Positions 1-6,078 of a DNA stretch of 6,762 nucleotides are shown here, piece after piece. The stretch's first letter is position 1; each line of letters starts with the position of its first letter. Origin of the DNA: Candidatus Staskawiczbacteria bacterium. GTDB lineage: Bacteria > Patescibacteriota > Minisyncoccia > Minisyncoccales > Staskawiczbacteraceae. The translations under genes and the position numbers were made by a program. The stretch covers positions 1 to 6,762 of the forward strand of contig CAIWKF010000056.1 of NCBI GenBank assembly GCA_903913175.1, read 5' to 3'. Below the pieces are notes generated by a model. It searched no databases. It was not told where the DNA came from and saw only the letters and a list, made by a program, of their open reading frames with translations.

Positions 1-6
1 AAATAT

Positions 7-402
7 ATGAAAAATGAAAATGAGGTTGGTGCTCAAGAAGAAACATCAGAACAAAGAGCAATGTCAGAAGAATTAAAAGCAGTGTGCAAAGATTTAGAGG
101 CGCAGTGGGATAACGTAAAGCTTACCAGTAAGGCAAAAGAAGGATTAAAATTGGATTTAGATAAATTGCCACGTCGAAAAGAATTAGCAGATTTAGCAAA
201 GCAGGTAGAGGATGATCCTGACTTATCTTCAAATGCTCATCTTAGTTTGTATGTACATGATGTTAATCAATTTTTAAGTTCACCTGTGACTGCTAATGCC
301 GAAAAAGTTATAGAAGAGGAGGTCGCAGCTCAACGTATGCTTGAAAGACTTAAGTTTAAAATAGAAAAAACTAAGCTAGGTGAAATGCCTGTGAAAAACT
401 AA
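7..402 (+). CDS. Small charged helical protein, function unknown
   Basis: This gene encodes a 131-residue protein that I do not recognise. It is very rich in Glu, Lys, Asp and Leu, with no signal peptide and no membrane segment. Most of it should be alpha-helical: residues about 14-70 and 98-125 have heptad-like spacing of Leu, Val and Ala among charged residues, which suggests a soluble helical bundle or coiled coil. It has one cysteine (in AVCKDLE) and no catalytic motif I can identify. ATG at 7 is used, but only six bases precede it and they contain no in-frame stop, so the true start could lie outside the window. A second in-frame ATG lies at 61. The gene ends at TAA 400-402 and is followed by a hairpin terminator, so it probably closes its own transcription unit and is not co-transcribed with the reductase downstream. 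Confidence 0.7.
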   Translation: MKNENEVGAQEETSEQRAMSEELKAVCKDLEAQWDNVKLTSKAKEGLKLDLDKLPRRKELADLAKQVEDDPDLSSNAHLSLYVHDVNQFLSSPVTANAEKVIEEEVAAQRMLERLKFKIEKTKLGEMPVKN

Positions 403-419
403 TATAGTAAATGCGTGAC

Positions 420-450
420 AAAAGGCTCTTGTAACAGGGCTTTTTGTTTG
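420..450 (+). terminator. Rho-independent terminator after the 7-402 gene
   Basis: Arms 420-429 and 436-445 can form ten base pairs, including two G-U pairs, around the six-base loop 430-435. The centre of the stem is GGCTCT against AGGGCT. The 3' arm runs into a T-rich stretch, TTTTTGTTTG (441-450). It lies 18 bases past the TAA of the first gene. This is the classical intrinsic terminator layout and the clearest terminator in the window. Confidence 0.75.
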
Positions 451-499
451 GTAAAATAAAACAATTTAATTTAATAAATTTTAAAAACGTATTAATAAT

Positions 500-1420
500 A
501 TGATTTACGATTTAATAATAGTGGGGGCTGGGCCTGCAGGAACATCTGCAGGAATTTATGCTGCTCGTCAAAAATTAAAAACTTTGATTATTTCAAAGGA
601 TATTGGTGGACAGGTGGCTAAAAAAGCAGTGGATATTGAAAATTATCCTGGATTTGAAAAAATTTCTGGTCCAGAACTAATTAAAATTTTTGAAAACCAG
701 CTTAAAAAAAACGAAGTGGAAATTGTGACAGATGAAATTTTAAAAATCTCTAAACCAGAAAATAATTTTGTTTTAGATACCGCAAGTGGCTCAAAATATG
801 AAGCTGCGGCTGTAATTGTGGCCACAGGAGCTGACCCAAGACCACTTGAAGTGCAAGGCGAAAAAGAATTTATTGGCAAAGGCGTAAGCTATTGTTCATT
901 GTGCGACGGACCAGTATTTAGAAATAAAGTAGTGGCTGTAATTGGTGGAGGAAATTCTGGGTTTGAAAGTGCCAGTTTTTTATCTAATTATGTAAGTAAA
1001 ATTTATATTTTAGAATATTCTGATAAACCGAAAGCTGATTTAGAAAATCAAAATTTAATTACACGCTCTGGTAAAGCTGAGATTATAATAAATGCCAAAG
1101 TTTTAAAATTTGAAGGGGATGGGTTTTTAAAAACCTTGGTTTATCAAGACACACAAACAAAAGAGGAAATAAAGCTAGAAGTGCAAGGCGCATTTATTGA
1201 AATAGGTTATTCTCCTGCTACTGCTTTTGTAAAAGATTTAGTAGAATTTTCAAGCCGTGATGAAATTATGGCAGAAACTGAAACTTTTCAAACCAAAACT
1301 CCTGGTCTTTTTGCTGCGGGGGACTGCAATATGGGAAAGTATAAGCAAATTGTAACAGCAGTGGGCGAGGGAGCTAAAGCCGCCCTATCAGCCTATGAAT
1401 ATATTAAAAAACAAAAATAA
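500..1420 (+). CDS. trxB: Thioredoxin-disulfide reductase-like flavoprotein (AhpF-type C-terminal signature)
   Basis: This is a 306-residue FAD-dependent pyridine-nucleotide disulfide oxidoreductase of the low-Mr thioredoxin reductase family, the usual length for TrxB. It would pass reducing equivalents from NAD(P)H through FAD and a redox disulfide to thioredoxin or a similar partner in the cytoplasm. Visible motifs in order are the FAD dinucleotide-binding GAGPAG (9-14), ATGA (108-111), the active-site CxxC as CSLC followed by DGP (132-138), the second Rossmann motif GGGNSG (149-154), and the FAD-binding AAGDC (272-276) followed by YKQI and GEGAKAALSA. The region LEYSDKPKAD (171-180) lacks the HRR arginines that bind the NADPH 2'-phosphate in typical TrxB. 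It instead resembles the LEFAPEMKAD segment of AhpF, an NADH-using enzyme, so I infer NADH preference. The N-terminal thioredoxin-like domain of full AhpF is absent. ATG 500 lies directly before the FAD motif and has no Shine-Dalgarno. The 3' end overlaps the prepilin gene. Confidence 0.9.
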   Translation: MIYDLIIVGAGPAGTSAGIYAARQKLKTLIISKDIGGQVAKKAVDIENYPGFEKISGPELIKIFENQLKKNEVEIVTDEILKISKPENNFVLDTASGSKYEAAAVIVATGADPRPLEVQGEKEFIGKGVSYCSLCDGPVFRNKVVAVIGGGNSGFESASFLSNYVSKIYILEYSDKPKADLENQNLITRSGKAEIIINAKVLKFEGDGFLKTLVYQDTQTKEEIKLEVQGAFIEIGYSPATAFVKDLVEFSSRDEIMAETETFQTKTPGLFAAGDCNMGKYKQIVTAVGEGAKAALSAYEYIKKQK

Positions 1421-1916
1421 AGGTTTTACTATAATTGAGCTTTTAGTTGTAATTTCTATAATCTCGTTTTTGGCGAGCATTGTTTTGGTCAATGTTAATA
1501 TGTATATGGCAAAAGCAAGAGATGCAAAAAGAATGTCAGATATGCGTCAAATAATGATTGCTTTAGAAATGTATCGCTCACAAAATGGAGTTTATCCAAA
1601 TGCAATTAATGATGGTTGCGGTGGTTGGGATACTGGGAATAAAGATTACATTTTTTTAAATACACAATTGGCTGGCATTATGAATAATACGCCAAGAGAC
1701 TCTGTTGGCACTGGATCTTGTTCTGGTTATCTTTATTATAGATACCCGGAGACTGACTCTGTTTATTATGGTTGTGGAGGAGTTCCTTTTTATGTATTAG
1801 GAGTTACAAATATGGAAACCGTGAGTACAACCTTTCCTGGTAGTCCTGGATTTGGTTGTAGTGGTAGAAATTGGCAAAATGAATTTGAGTGGGTAACAGG
1901 AGTCTACGAAAAATAA
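1395..1916 (+). CDS. Type IV prepilin-like protein (N-methylation motif)
   Basis: This is a 173-residue type IV pilin or pseudopilin precursor. The first ten residues form a short basic leader ending in Lys-Gly. The prepilin peptidase site follows, G10/F11, in GFTIIELL, with the conserved Glu5 of the mature protein (E15). Residues 11-34 form the hydrophobic helix that anchors the subunit in the membrane before assembly. The stretch ARDAKRMSDMRQ and ALEMYRSQNGVYP (about 41-68) is typical of small pilins and pseudopilins. The C-terminal domain is Gly/Tyr-rich and holds four cysteines (75, 109, 127, 155), each in a GCGG, SCSG or GCSG context, enough for two disulfides outside the membrane. The start at 1395 is required because it gives the only ATG ahead of the cleavage site, and it places the first 26 bases inside the 3' end of the reductase gene. 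Whether it is a major pilin, minor pilin or DNA-uptake/secretion pseudopilin cannot be decided, and no assembly gene is in the window. Confidence 0.9.
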   Translation: MNILKNKNKGFTIIELLVVISIISFLASIVLVNVNMYMAKARDAKRMSDMRQIMIALEMYRSQNGVYPNAINDGCGGWDTGNKDYIFLNTQLAGIMNNTPRDSVGTGSCSGYLYYRYPETDSVYYGCGGVPFYVLGVTNMETVSTTFPGSPGFGCSGRNWQNEFEWVTGVYEK

Positions 1917-1923
1917 TTGAAAA

Positions 1924-1946
1924 AATCGTATCAAAATGATACGATT
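1924..1946. repeat. Perfect 10-bp-arm palindrome: terminator or operator
   Basis: Arms 1924-1933 (AATCGTATCA) and 1937-1946 (TGATACGATT) are exact reverse complements around the loop AAA. The element starts eight bases after the prepilin stop and 35 bases before the next gene. There is an A-run on the 5' side and no T-run on the 3' side. It therefore has intrinsic-terminator form only when read on the - strand, where no gene is seen. On the + strand it could be a weak terminator or 3'-end stabiliser for the prepilin mRNA. Alternatively it is a dimeric-regulator operator, since its right arm touches the candidate -35 box of the downstream promoter. Confidence 0.6.
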
Positions 1947-1972
1947 GTTAAGATGAGAATAATAAATATAAA
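1945..1972 (+). promoter_or_regulatory. Candidate sigma70-type promoter for the 1981 gene
   Basis: A TTGTTA box (1945-1950, four of six matches to TTGACA) is separated by 16 bases from TATAAA (1967-1972, five of six matches to TATAAT). The expected transcription start, about seven bases after the -10, falls at 1979-1980, directly before ATG 1981, so the transcript would be leaderless or nearly so. The region is AT-rich, which makes chance -10 matches common, so this is a moderate call. Confidence 0.4.
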
Positions 1973-1980
1973 TACTTATT

Positions 1981-3888
1981 ATGAATCACGAAGGCGAAAA
2001 AATTTCAGCAATAGAGAAGGAAAATCCCTTAGAACAGGAAGTTAGCAATTTATTTCCTGAAATTTTTACAAACGAACCTTTAGAAAATACTTCTTTAGTT
2101 TATTCTGTGCCAGTGATGGGGGAATGGAATAATGGAAATTTACAAAGAATGTTTACTGCAATGTTTTCCCAACACATAGGAGAGCAAGCATTTGAAGTGG
2201 AATTAATTGCAAATATTGGAAATGGTTTAATGTGGCTCACCAGTGAAAAAAATAAAACTGAAGATGGAAAATGTATAATAAATAAAAATCCTAATAGTGA
2301 ATTAGGCAAAAAATCACTTGAACTTTTAAAAGAATCAAAAGAATCCTTAAAATTTGTAAAACAAATAATTGAAATACAAAGATTAGCCAGGATTGTAAAA
2401 AGTGATGAAAATGATGTGGAAGCTTTAACAAAACTAAATGAATTAGTTAATGATATTTCTGATCCATTATTAAAAGATATAGCCGAGCTTGCAGTAAAAA
2501 AAGCTGAAAACATTAGTTTGGTGGCAATTGATGCAACGCACACAAATTTTAGCCAGACAAAATATTCTAATTATCATATGCAATTAGGGGCGTTAAGAAC
2601 CATGGGTGCAGACATTGCAACTGCCAGATTTAAAGATCCTGATATGGTTTTAGGTATGTTTGATGCAGATACTTTGCCTGAAGGAAATAATTCAGTAAAA
2701 AATATGCAAGATATTTTTGCAGAAAATCCTGGACTTCACTATTTTTTTACAGGCATGAGTAATTTACCACCCGGGCACTCTGAAAAATTAATCTCTATTG
2801 CCCCAAAAGAAAATTTACGAAGAACATTAGGTTATAATGATTCGCACATACACGGTTCACCACAAATATATTTTAAATTGTCATCCTACGAAAAGCTTAA
2901 AGAAATTGCTGGCTGGCAAAGCTCAGGTTTTCATGGTGACGAAGACAGAGATACTAGCTTACGTTTAATTCATTGTTTTGGTAAATTGCAAGATGGTTTA
3001 TTGTTTGAAAGTAGTGCTCATGCGTCTACAATGATGACAGCTGATAGATTAGATGGGTCTGTAGATTCATCTGTAAGAAAAGCTGTTTATGAAGGCAGGA
3101 TTACAGACCTGAAATTTGATATGGAAAATTTAAATGCGTTTGAAAGAAAAGTTTTGGCTCTTGCAGAAAAAGAATCTGAAGCAAAAAAAGAAAAAATCTT
3201 AAAAGATTTGGAGAAATCTAAAAACCATTTTAAAAAAGAGCAAAAAATCCAACAAAAATTTAATAGACTTTTAGCAAAAGCATTAATTAAAGCTAAGGAT
3301 GCAGAAATAATTAGCATTAATGGTGATAATTTAATAGTTGATGAAAAAGCGGTTTTAAAACTTAGGGGCGGGAAAGCATTATTGCATTATGTAAGAGCAA
3401 ATAAGAGTCTTATAAAAGAAATATTAAGCTCTAAAGAAGATCTTGATGCAATTGAACGCTGCCTTGAAAGTAAAAAAGAATCGCCAGATCAAGAGTTAAG
3501 CAATTTTCAGATTGCAATAAAGGAATATCTTGGGGAAAGTGAATCAGAAATGTCAGATATGCATTTACTTACTGCCAAAACTTTGGCCTTGGCAGAAATT
3601 TATAGAAAATATTTTGAAACAAAACACTTTCTACCAACAAAAGAAGATTACGCTAATCCTGATTCATGGGCAAAATATGATTGGCCTGAAAACCCTGATG
3701 ATAAGGACATAGAGTATAATTTTGGAGATCCAAAAACAAGGCAGGAAATAATAAGGCAATCAGCTGATGTGCAGGGCAGTAAAATTCCTAAAAAAGAGGC
3801 TGGTGTAAAAAGATTTATAGATTTTGACTTTCATTCCGTGCCAATGTTTTCGCTATTTAAAAGTTTAATAAATAAATTAAAAAAATAA
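1981..3888 (+). CDS. Soluble GT-A-like putative glycosyltransferase, 635 aa
   Basis: I do not recognise a specific family, but the first 345 residues have the shape of a GT-A (GT2-like) nucleotide-sugar transferase. A beta-strand with LVYSVPVMGEWNNGNL (about 39-54) resembles the N-terminal donor-binding strand. VLGMFDADT holds a DxD-type metal-binding motif, DAD, at 228-230. A downstream acidic loop with GWQSSGFHGDEDRD (GDEDRD at 319-324) resembles the acceptor or catalytic-base ExD region. Between the first strand and the DAD lies an extra helical, Lys/Glu-rich segment (about 105-180). Residues about 380-450 are strongly charged and probably coiled coil, followed by more helices. The C-terminus (about 613-635) mixes aromatic and basic residues and could be a peripheral membrane anchor. 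There is no signal peptide or transmembrane helix, so it should act in the cytoplasm. Donor and acceptor are unknown. Enolase starts five bases after its stop, so the two are probably co-transcribed. Confidence 0.65.
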   Translation: MNHEGEKISAIEKENPLEQEVSNLFPEIFTNEPLENTSLVYSVPVMGEWNNGNLQRMFTAMFSQHIGEQAFEVELIANIGNGLMWLTSEKNKTEDGKCIINKNPNSELGKKSLELLKESKESLKFVKQIIEIQRLARIVKSDENDVEALTKLNELVNDISDPLLKDIAELAVKKAENISLVAIDATHTNFSQTKYSNYHMQLGALRTMGADIATARFKDPDMVLGMFDADTLPEGNNSVKNMQDIFAENPGLHYFFTGMSNLPPGHSEKLISIAPKENLRRTLGYNDSHIHGSPQIYFKLSSYEKLKEIAGWQSSGFHGDEDRDTSLRLIHCFGKLQDGLLFESSAHASTMMTADRLDGSVDSSVRKAVYEGRITDLKFDMENLNAFERKVLALAEKESEAKKEKILKDLEKSKNHFKKEQKIQQKFNRLLAKALIKAKDAEIISINGDNLIVDEKAVLKLRGGKALLHYVRANKSLIKEILSSKEDLDAIERCLESKKESPDQELSNFQIAIKEYLGESESEMSDMHLLTAKTLALAEIYRKYFETKHFLPTKEDYANPDSWAKYDWPENPDDKDIEYNFGDPKTRQEIIRQSADVQGSKIPKKEAGVKRFIDFDFHSVPMFSLFKSLINKLKK

Positions 3889-3893
3889 ATATT

Positions 3894-5246
3894 ATGGCAA
3901 AGATACAACAAATTATTGCAAGGGAAATATTGAGTTCGGGGTCAACACCGTCTGTAGAAGTAAAAGTGGTTTTGGAAACTGGAACTATTGGGGTGGCTAG
4001 TGTGCCATATGGAGCTTCAGCAGGAATTAGTGAGGCTTTTGTATTGCTTGATGGTGATAAAAACAGATTTATGGGTAAAGGCATGATTAAGGCCGTGGAA
4101 AATGTAAACAAAATTATTGCACCGGTTTTAATTGGCATGGACGTTGGTGAGGTTGGAAGTCAAAATGCAGTTGACCAAAAAATGATTGAGCTTGATGGTA
4201 CAGAGCGCAAAACCAATTTGGGAGCTAACGCAATTTTAGGAGTAAGCTTGGCAGTGGCTAGAGCCAGTGCCAATGACCAAAAATTACCAATGTATAGATA
4301 TATTCGGCAAGTTTTTGGCCTTGAGAAATATGGCTTATTGCCTGGCTCGCAAAAGCCCGCAGGCGAAGGTGGTTGCGACTATGTTTTGCCAAACCCAATG
4401 ATGGTGGTAATTGAAGGTGGAGCTCATGCAGATGAATCTACAGATTTGCAAGAATATATGATTTCATTAATTGGTAATGATTCTGTAGCAGAAAACGTAA
4501 GACGCGGAATTGAAATTTATTTTACTTTAAAAAAAGTTTTAAAAGATAAGGGCTATAATAGTAATGTGGGGAACGAAGGAGCTTTTGCTCCAAATGGTTT
4601 GCCAAGCAATGAAACTCCGCTTGAATTAATTAAAGAAGCTGTGGAAAAATCTGGCTATATTTTTGGCAAAGATGTAGGCATAAGTTTGGACCCCGCAGTA
4701 TCTGAAATATATGAAAATGAAAAATATGAATTAGCTAAAGATGGCAAAAATTTAAATTCTGATGAAATGATTAATTACTTTGTAAGCTGGATAAATAATT
4801 ATCCCATAATTACTTTAGAAGATGCTTTAGCAGAAACTGATTGGCAAGCTTGGCCAAAACTTACAGAAAAAGTGGGCGACAAAATTGCTATTGTGGGAGA
4901 TGATTTAACTGTAACAAATCCAAAACTTTTGCAAAAAGCTATTGACTTAAAGGCTATAAATTCTATTTTAATTAAATTAAACCAAATTGGAACCTTGTCA
5001 GAAACTGTGGAATGCTGCATGCTGGCTCGCCAAAATGGAATTATGACCATTATTAGTCATAGGGGTGGTGGAGAAACAAATGACACTACAATGATTGATT
5101 TGGCTGTAGCTGTAAATGCTGGGTTTGTAAAAGTGGGCCCAAGCCGTGGTGAGCGCGTGGAAAAATATAACAGACTTATGGAAATTGAAACTGAGCTTGC
5201 AGGAAATTGTACAGTAGCAGGTAGCAACTTTAGAAAAATAATATAA
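3894..5246 (+). CDS. eno: Enolase (phosphopyruvate hydratase), divergent form
   Basis: Enolase converts 2-phosphoglycerate to phosphoenolpyruvate in the cytoplasm. The protein has 450 residues, against about 430 for most bacterial enolases. By motif matching to the yeast enzyme, all key residues are present: H178 (yeast H159), E187 (E168) in LQEYM, E228 (E211) in GNEGAFAPN, D266 (D246), E309 (E295) in LEDA, D336/D337 (D320) in VGDDLTVTN, K361 (K345) in LIKLNQIG, H389-R390 (H373-R374) and K413 (K396). Several flanking motifs are unusual. The N-terminal DSRGNPT is replaced by SSGSTPS, and the loop PSGASTG by PYGASAG. MMNIINGG becomes MMVVIEGG and SHRSGET becomes SHRGGGET. An extra segment of roughly 18 residues lies at about 142-163 before the barrel domain. 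ATG 3894 is five bases after the upstream stop and has no Shine-Dalgarno. Mutase-like genes follow, consistent with a lower-glycolysis cluster. Confidence 0.93.
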   Translation: MAKIQQIIAREILSSGSTPSVEVKVVLETGTIGVASVPYGASAGISEAFVLLDGDKNRFMGKGMIKAVENVNKIIAPVLIGMDVGEVGSQNAVDQKMIELDGTERKTNLGANAILGVSLAVARASANDQKLPMYRYIRQVFGLEKYGLLPGSQKPAGEGGCDYVLPNPMMVVIEGGAHADESTDLQEYMISLIGNDSVAENVRRGIEIYFTLKKVLKDKGYNSNVGNEGAFAPNGLPSNETPLELIKEAVEKSGYIFGKDVGISLDPAVSEIYENEKYELAKDGKNLNSDEMINYFVSWINNYPIITLEDALAETDWQAWPKLTEKVGDKIAIVGDDLTVTNPKLLQKAIDLKAINSILIKLNQIGTLSETVECCMLARQNGIMTIISHRGGGETNDTTMIDLAVAVNAGFVKVGPSRGERVEKYNRLMEIETELAGNCTVAGSNFRKII

Positions 5247-5247
5247 T

Positions 5248-5329
5248 CTCGCTCAGCAACAAACTTTTTCTGCGCCGAGAGCCTCTCTAGCGGGGCACCC
5301 TCGTGCTCGAAAAAGTTTATTGCCTCGCT
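5248..5329. repeat. GC-rich inverted-repeat element (MITE/REP-like or structured RNA)
   Basis: The 90-base gap between enolase and the first mutase gene is nearly filled by a self-complementary element. Outer arms 5256-5270 and 5309-5323 are 15 bases each and pair at 14 of 15 positions. The exception, 5260 with 5319, is C-A on the + strand and a G-U wobble in a - strand transcript. The 38-base centre (5271-5308) is 27/38 G+C, far above its surroundings. It can fold into two inner hairpins: 5275-5281 with 5285-5293 (two-base bulge), and 5293-5298 with 5303-5308. The whole would be a three-way junction. Six-base direct repeats CTCGCT lie just outside (5248-5253 and 5324-5329), like a target-site duplication. 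No T-tract follows, so it is not a standard terminator. A small non-autonomous mobile or intergenic repeat is favoured, with a structured 5' leader for the mutase mRNA as the alternative. Confidence 0.6.
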
Positions 5330-5336
5330 TTAACTC

Positions 5337-6017
5337 ATGCCAAAATTATATTTACAAAGGCATTTAAAATCACAATGGAATGTAGAAAACAGGTTTGCGG
5401 GTTGGACTGATGCTCCACTTTCAAAGCAAGGCTTAGAAATGGCTCAAGAAGTAGCTAGCAAATTTTCTAATGAAAAAATTGATGTTGGTTTTACTTCACC
5501 ATTAGCAAGAAATATGCAAACTGTAATTGAAATTCATAAATATTTAGAAAAATATCCATTTTTCTCTCACATTGATGGTGGTAAAATGCAAGAACAAGGT
5601 AATTTTGATAAAGTTGCAGAAAATTGCACACAGTTTTTTGTAACTGAAAAATTAAATGAAAGGTATTATGGAGAGCTTCAGGGTTTAAATAAAGCAGAAA
5701 CCAAGCAAAAATATGGCGAGGAACAAGTTTTGCTTTGGCGTACAAGTTACACTAATGCACCCCCAGGAGGAGAAAGTGGGCAAGATGTTTATAATAGAGT
5801 AACGCCATTTTTTAAGGAATTTGTAGAAAAAGAGTTGAAAGCTGGTAAAAATGTATTGATAGTGTCAAGCCACCACCCATTAAGATCTATAATAAAATAT
5901 ATTGAAAATATTTCAGAAGAAAATATGGTAAAAGTAGAAATACCTTTTGCAGGATTAGTAACTTATGAGTTTGACGAAAATCTAAATCTGAAAAGTGATA
6001 AACATTTTACAATATAA
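5337..6017 (+). CDS. dPGM-like phosphoglycerate mutase, copy 1, altered catalytic motifs
   Basis: This 226-residue protein belongs to the histidine phosphatase superfamily. It is closest to cofactor-dependent phosphoglycerate mutase (GpmA), which interconverts 3- and 2-phosphoglycerate through a phosphohistidine. The fold-defining segments align well: RHLKSQWN (8-15, nucleophile H9), RFAGWTD (19-25), TSPLAR with phosphate-binding R58, LNERYYGELQGLNKAET with acid/base E108, APPGGES (141-147) and PLRSIIKYIE (181-190). Departures from GpmA are several. RHG is RHL. The AHGNSLR segment reads SSHHPLR, so the second catalytic His aligns with S178, with His at 179-180 instead. The second Arg of WRR is Thr (T136). 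About 23 extra residues (about 73-104) precede the NER motif. ATG 5337 lies directly ahead of the first beta-strand, and no Shine-Dalgarno is visible. Its place behind enolase supports a role in lower glycolysis, but the active-site changes leave activity uncertain. Confidence 0.85.
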   Translation: MPKLYLQRHLKSQWNVENRFAGWTDAPLSKQGLEMAQEVASKFSNEKIDVGFTSPLARNMQTVIEIHKYLEKYPFFSHIDGGKMQEQGNFDKVAENCTQFFVTEKLNERYYGELQGLNKAETKQKYGEEQVLLWRTSYTNAPPGGESGQDVYNRVTPFFKEFVEKELKAGKNVLIVSSHHPLRSIIKYIENISEENMVKVEIPFAGLVTYEFDENLNLKSDKHFTI

Positions 6018-6020
6018 AGT

Positions 6021-6049
6021 TTGCGCAAAATTTCTATTATTGATATAAT
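6021..6049 (+). promoter_or_regulatory. Candidate promoter for mutase copy 2
   Basis: TTGCGC (6021-6026) is followed after exactly 17 bases by TATAAT (6044-6049), preceded by TG at 6041-6042 to give an extended-type -10. Transcription would start near 6056, leaving a leader of about 23 bases before ATG 6079. The -35 lies in the palindrome TTTGCGCAAA (6020-6029), which could serve as a regulator-binding site. The -10 is a full consensus match, while the -35 matches at only three of six positions. Confidence 0.5.
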
Positions 6050-6078
6050 AAATTCAATAATATTAAAATTTTATTCTT

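Noticed and set aside
450..499. A promoter for the reductase gene
   Set aside because: The stretch is nearly all A/T, so many -10-like strings occur, and none is paired with a convincing -35 at normal spacing.
2100..2543. Reverse-strand open frames, such as this one and those at 643-879, 3857-4138, 4799-5050 and 6112-6315
   Set aside because: They lie opposite well-supported genes, have compositions typical of antisense readings of Lys/Glu-rich proteins, and show no recognisable domain.
5256..5323. The large hairpin as a standard intrinsic terminator of enolase
   Set aside because: No T-run follows the 3' arm, and the stem is A/T-rich at its base with G/C in the centre, which is not terminator layout.
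5247..5336. A stop-free stretch of about 28 codons on the - strand across the GC-rich element
   Set aside because: It has no ATG start, a stop lies directly upstream, and the base composition is explained by the inverted repeats.
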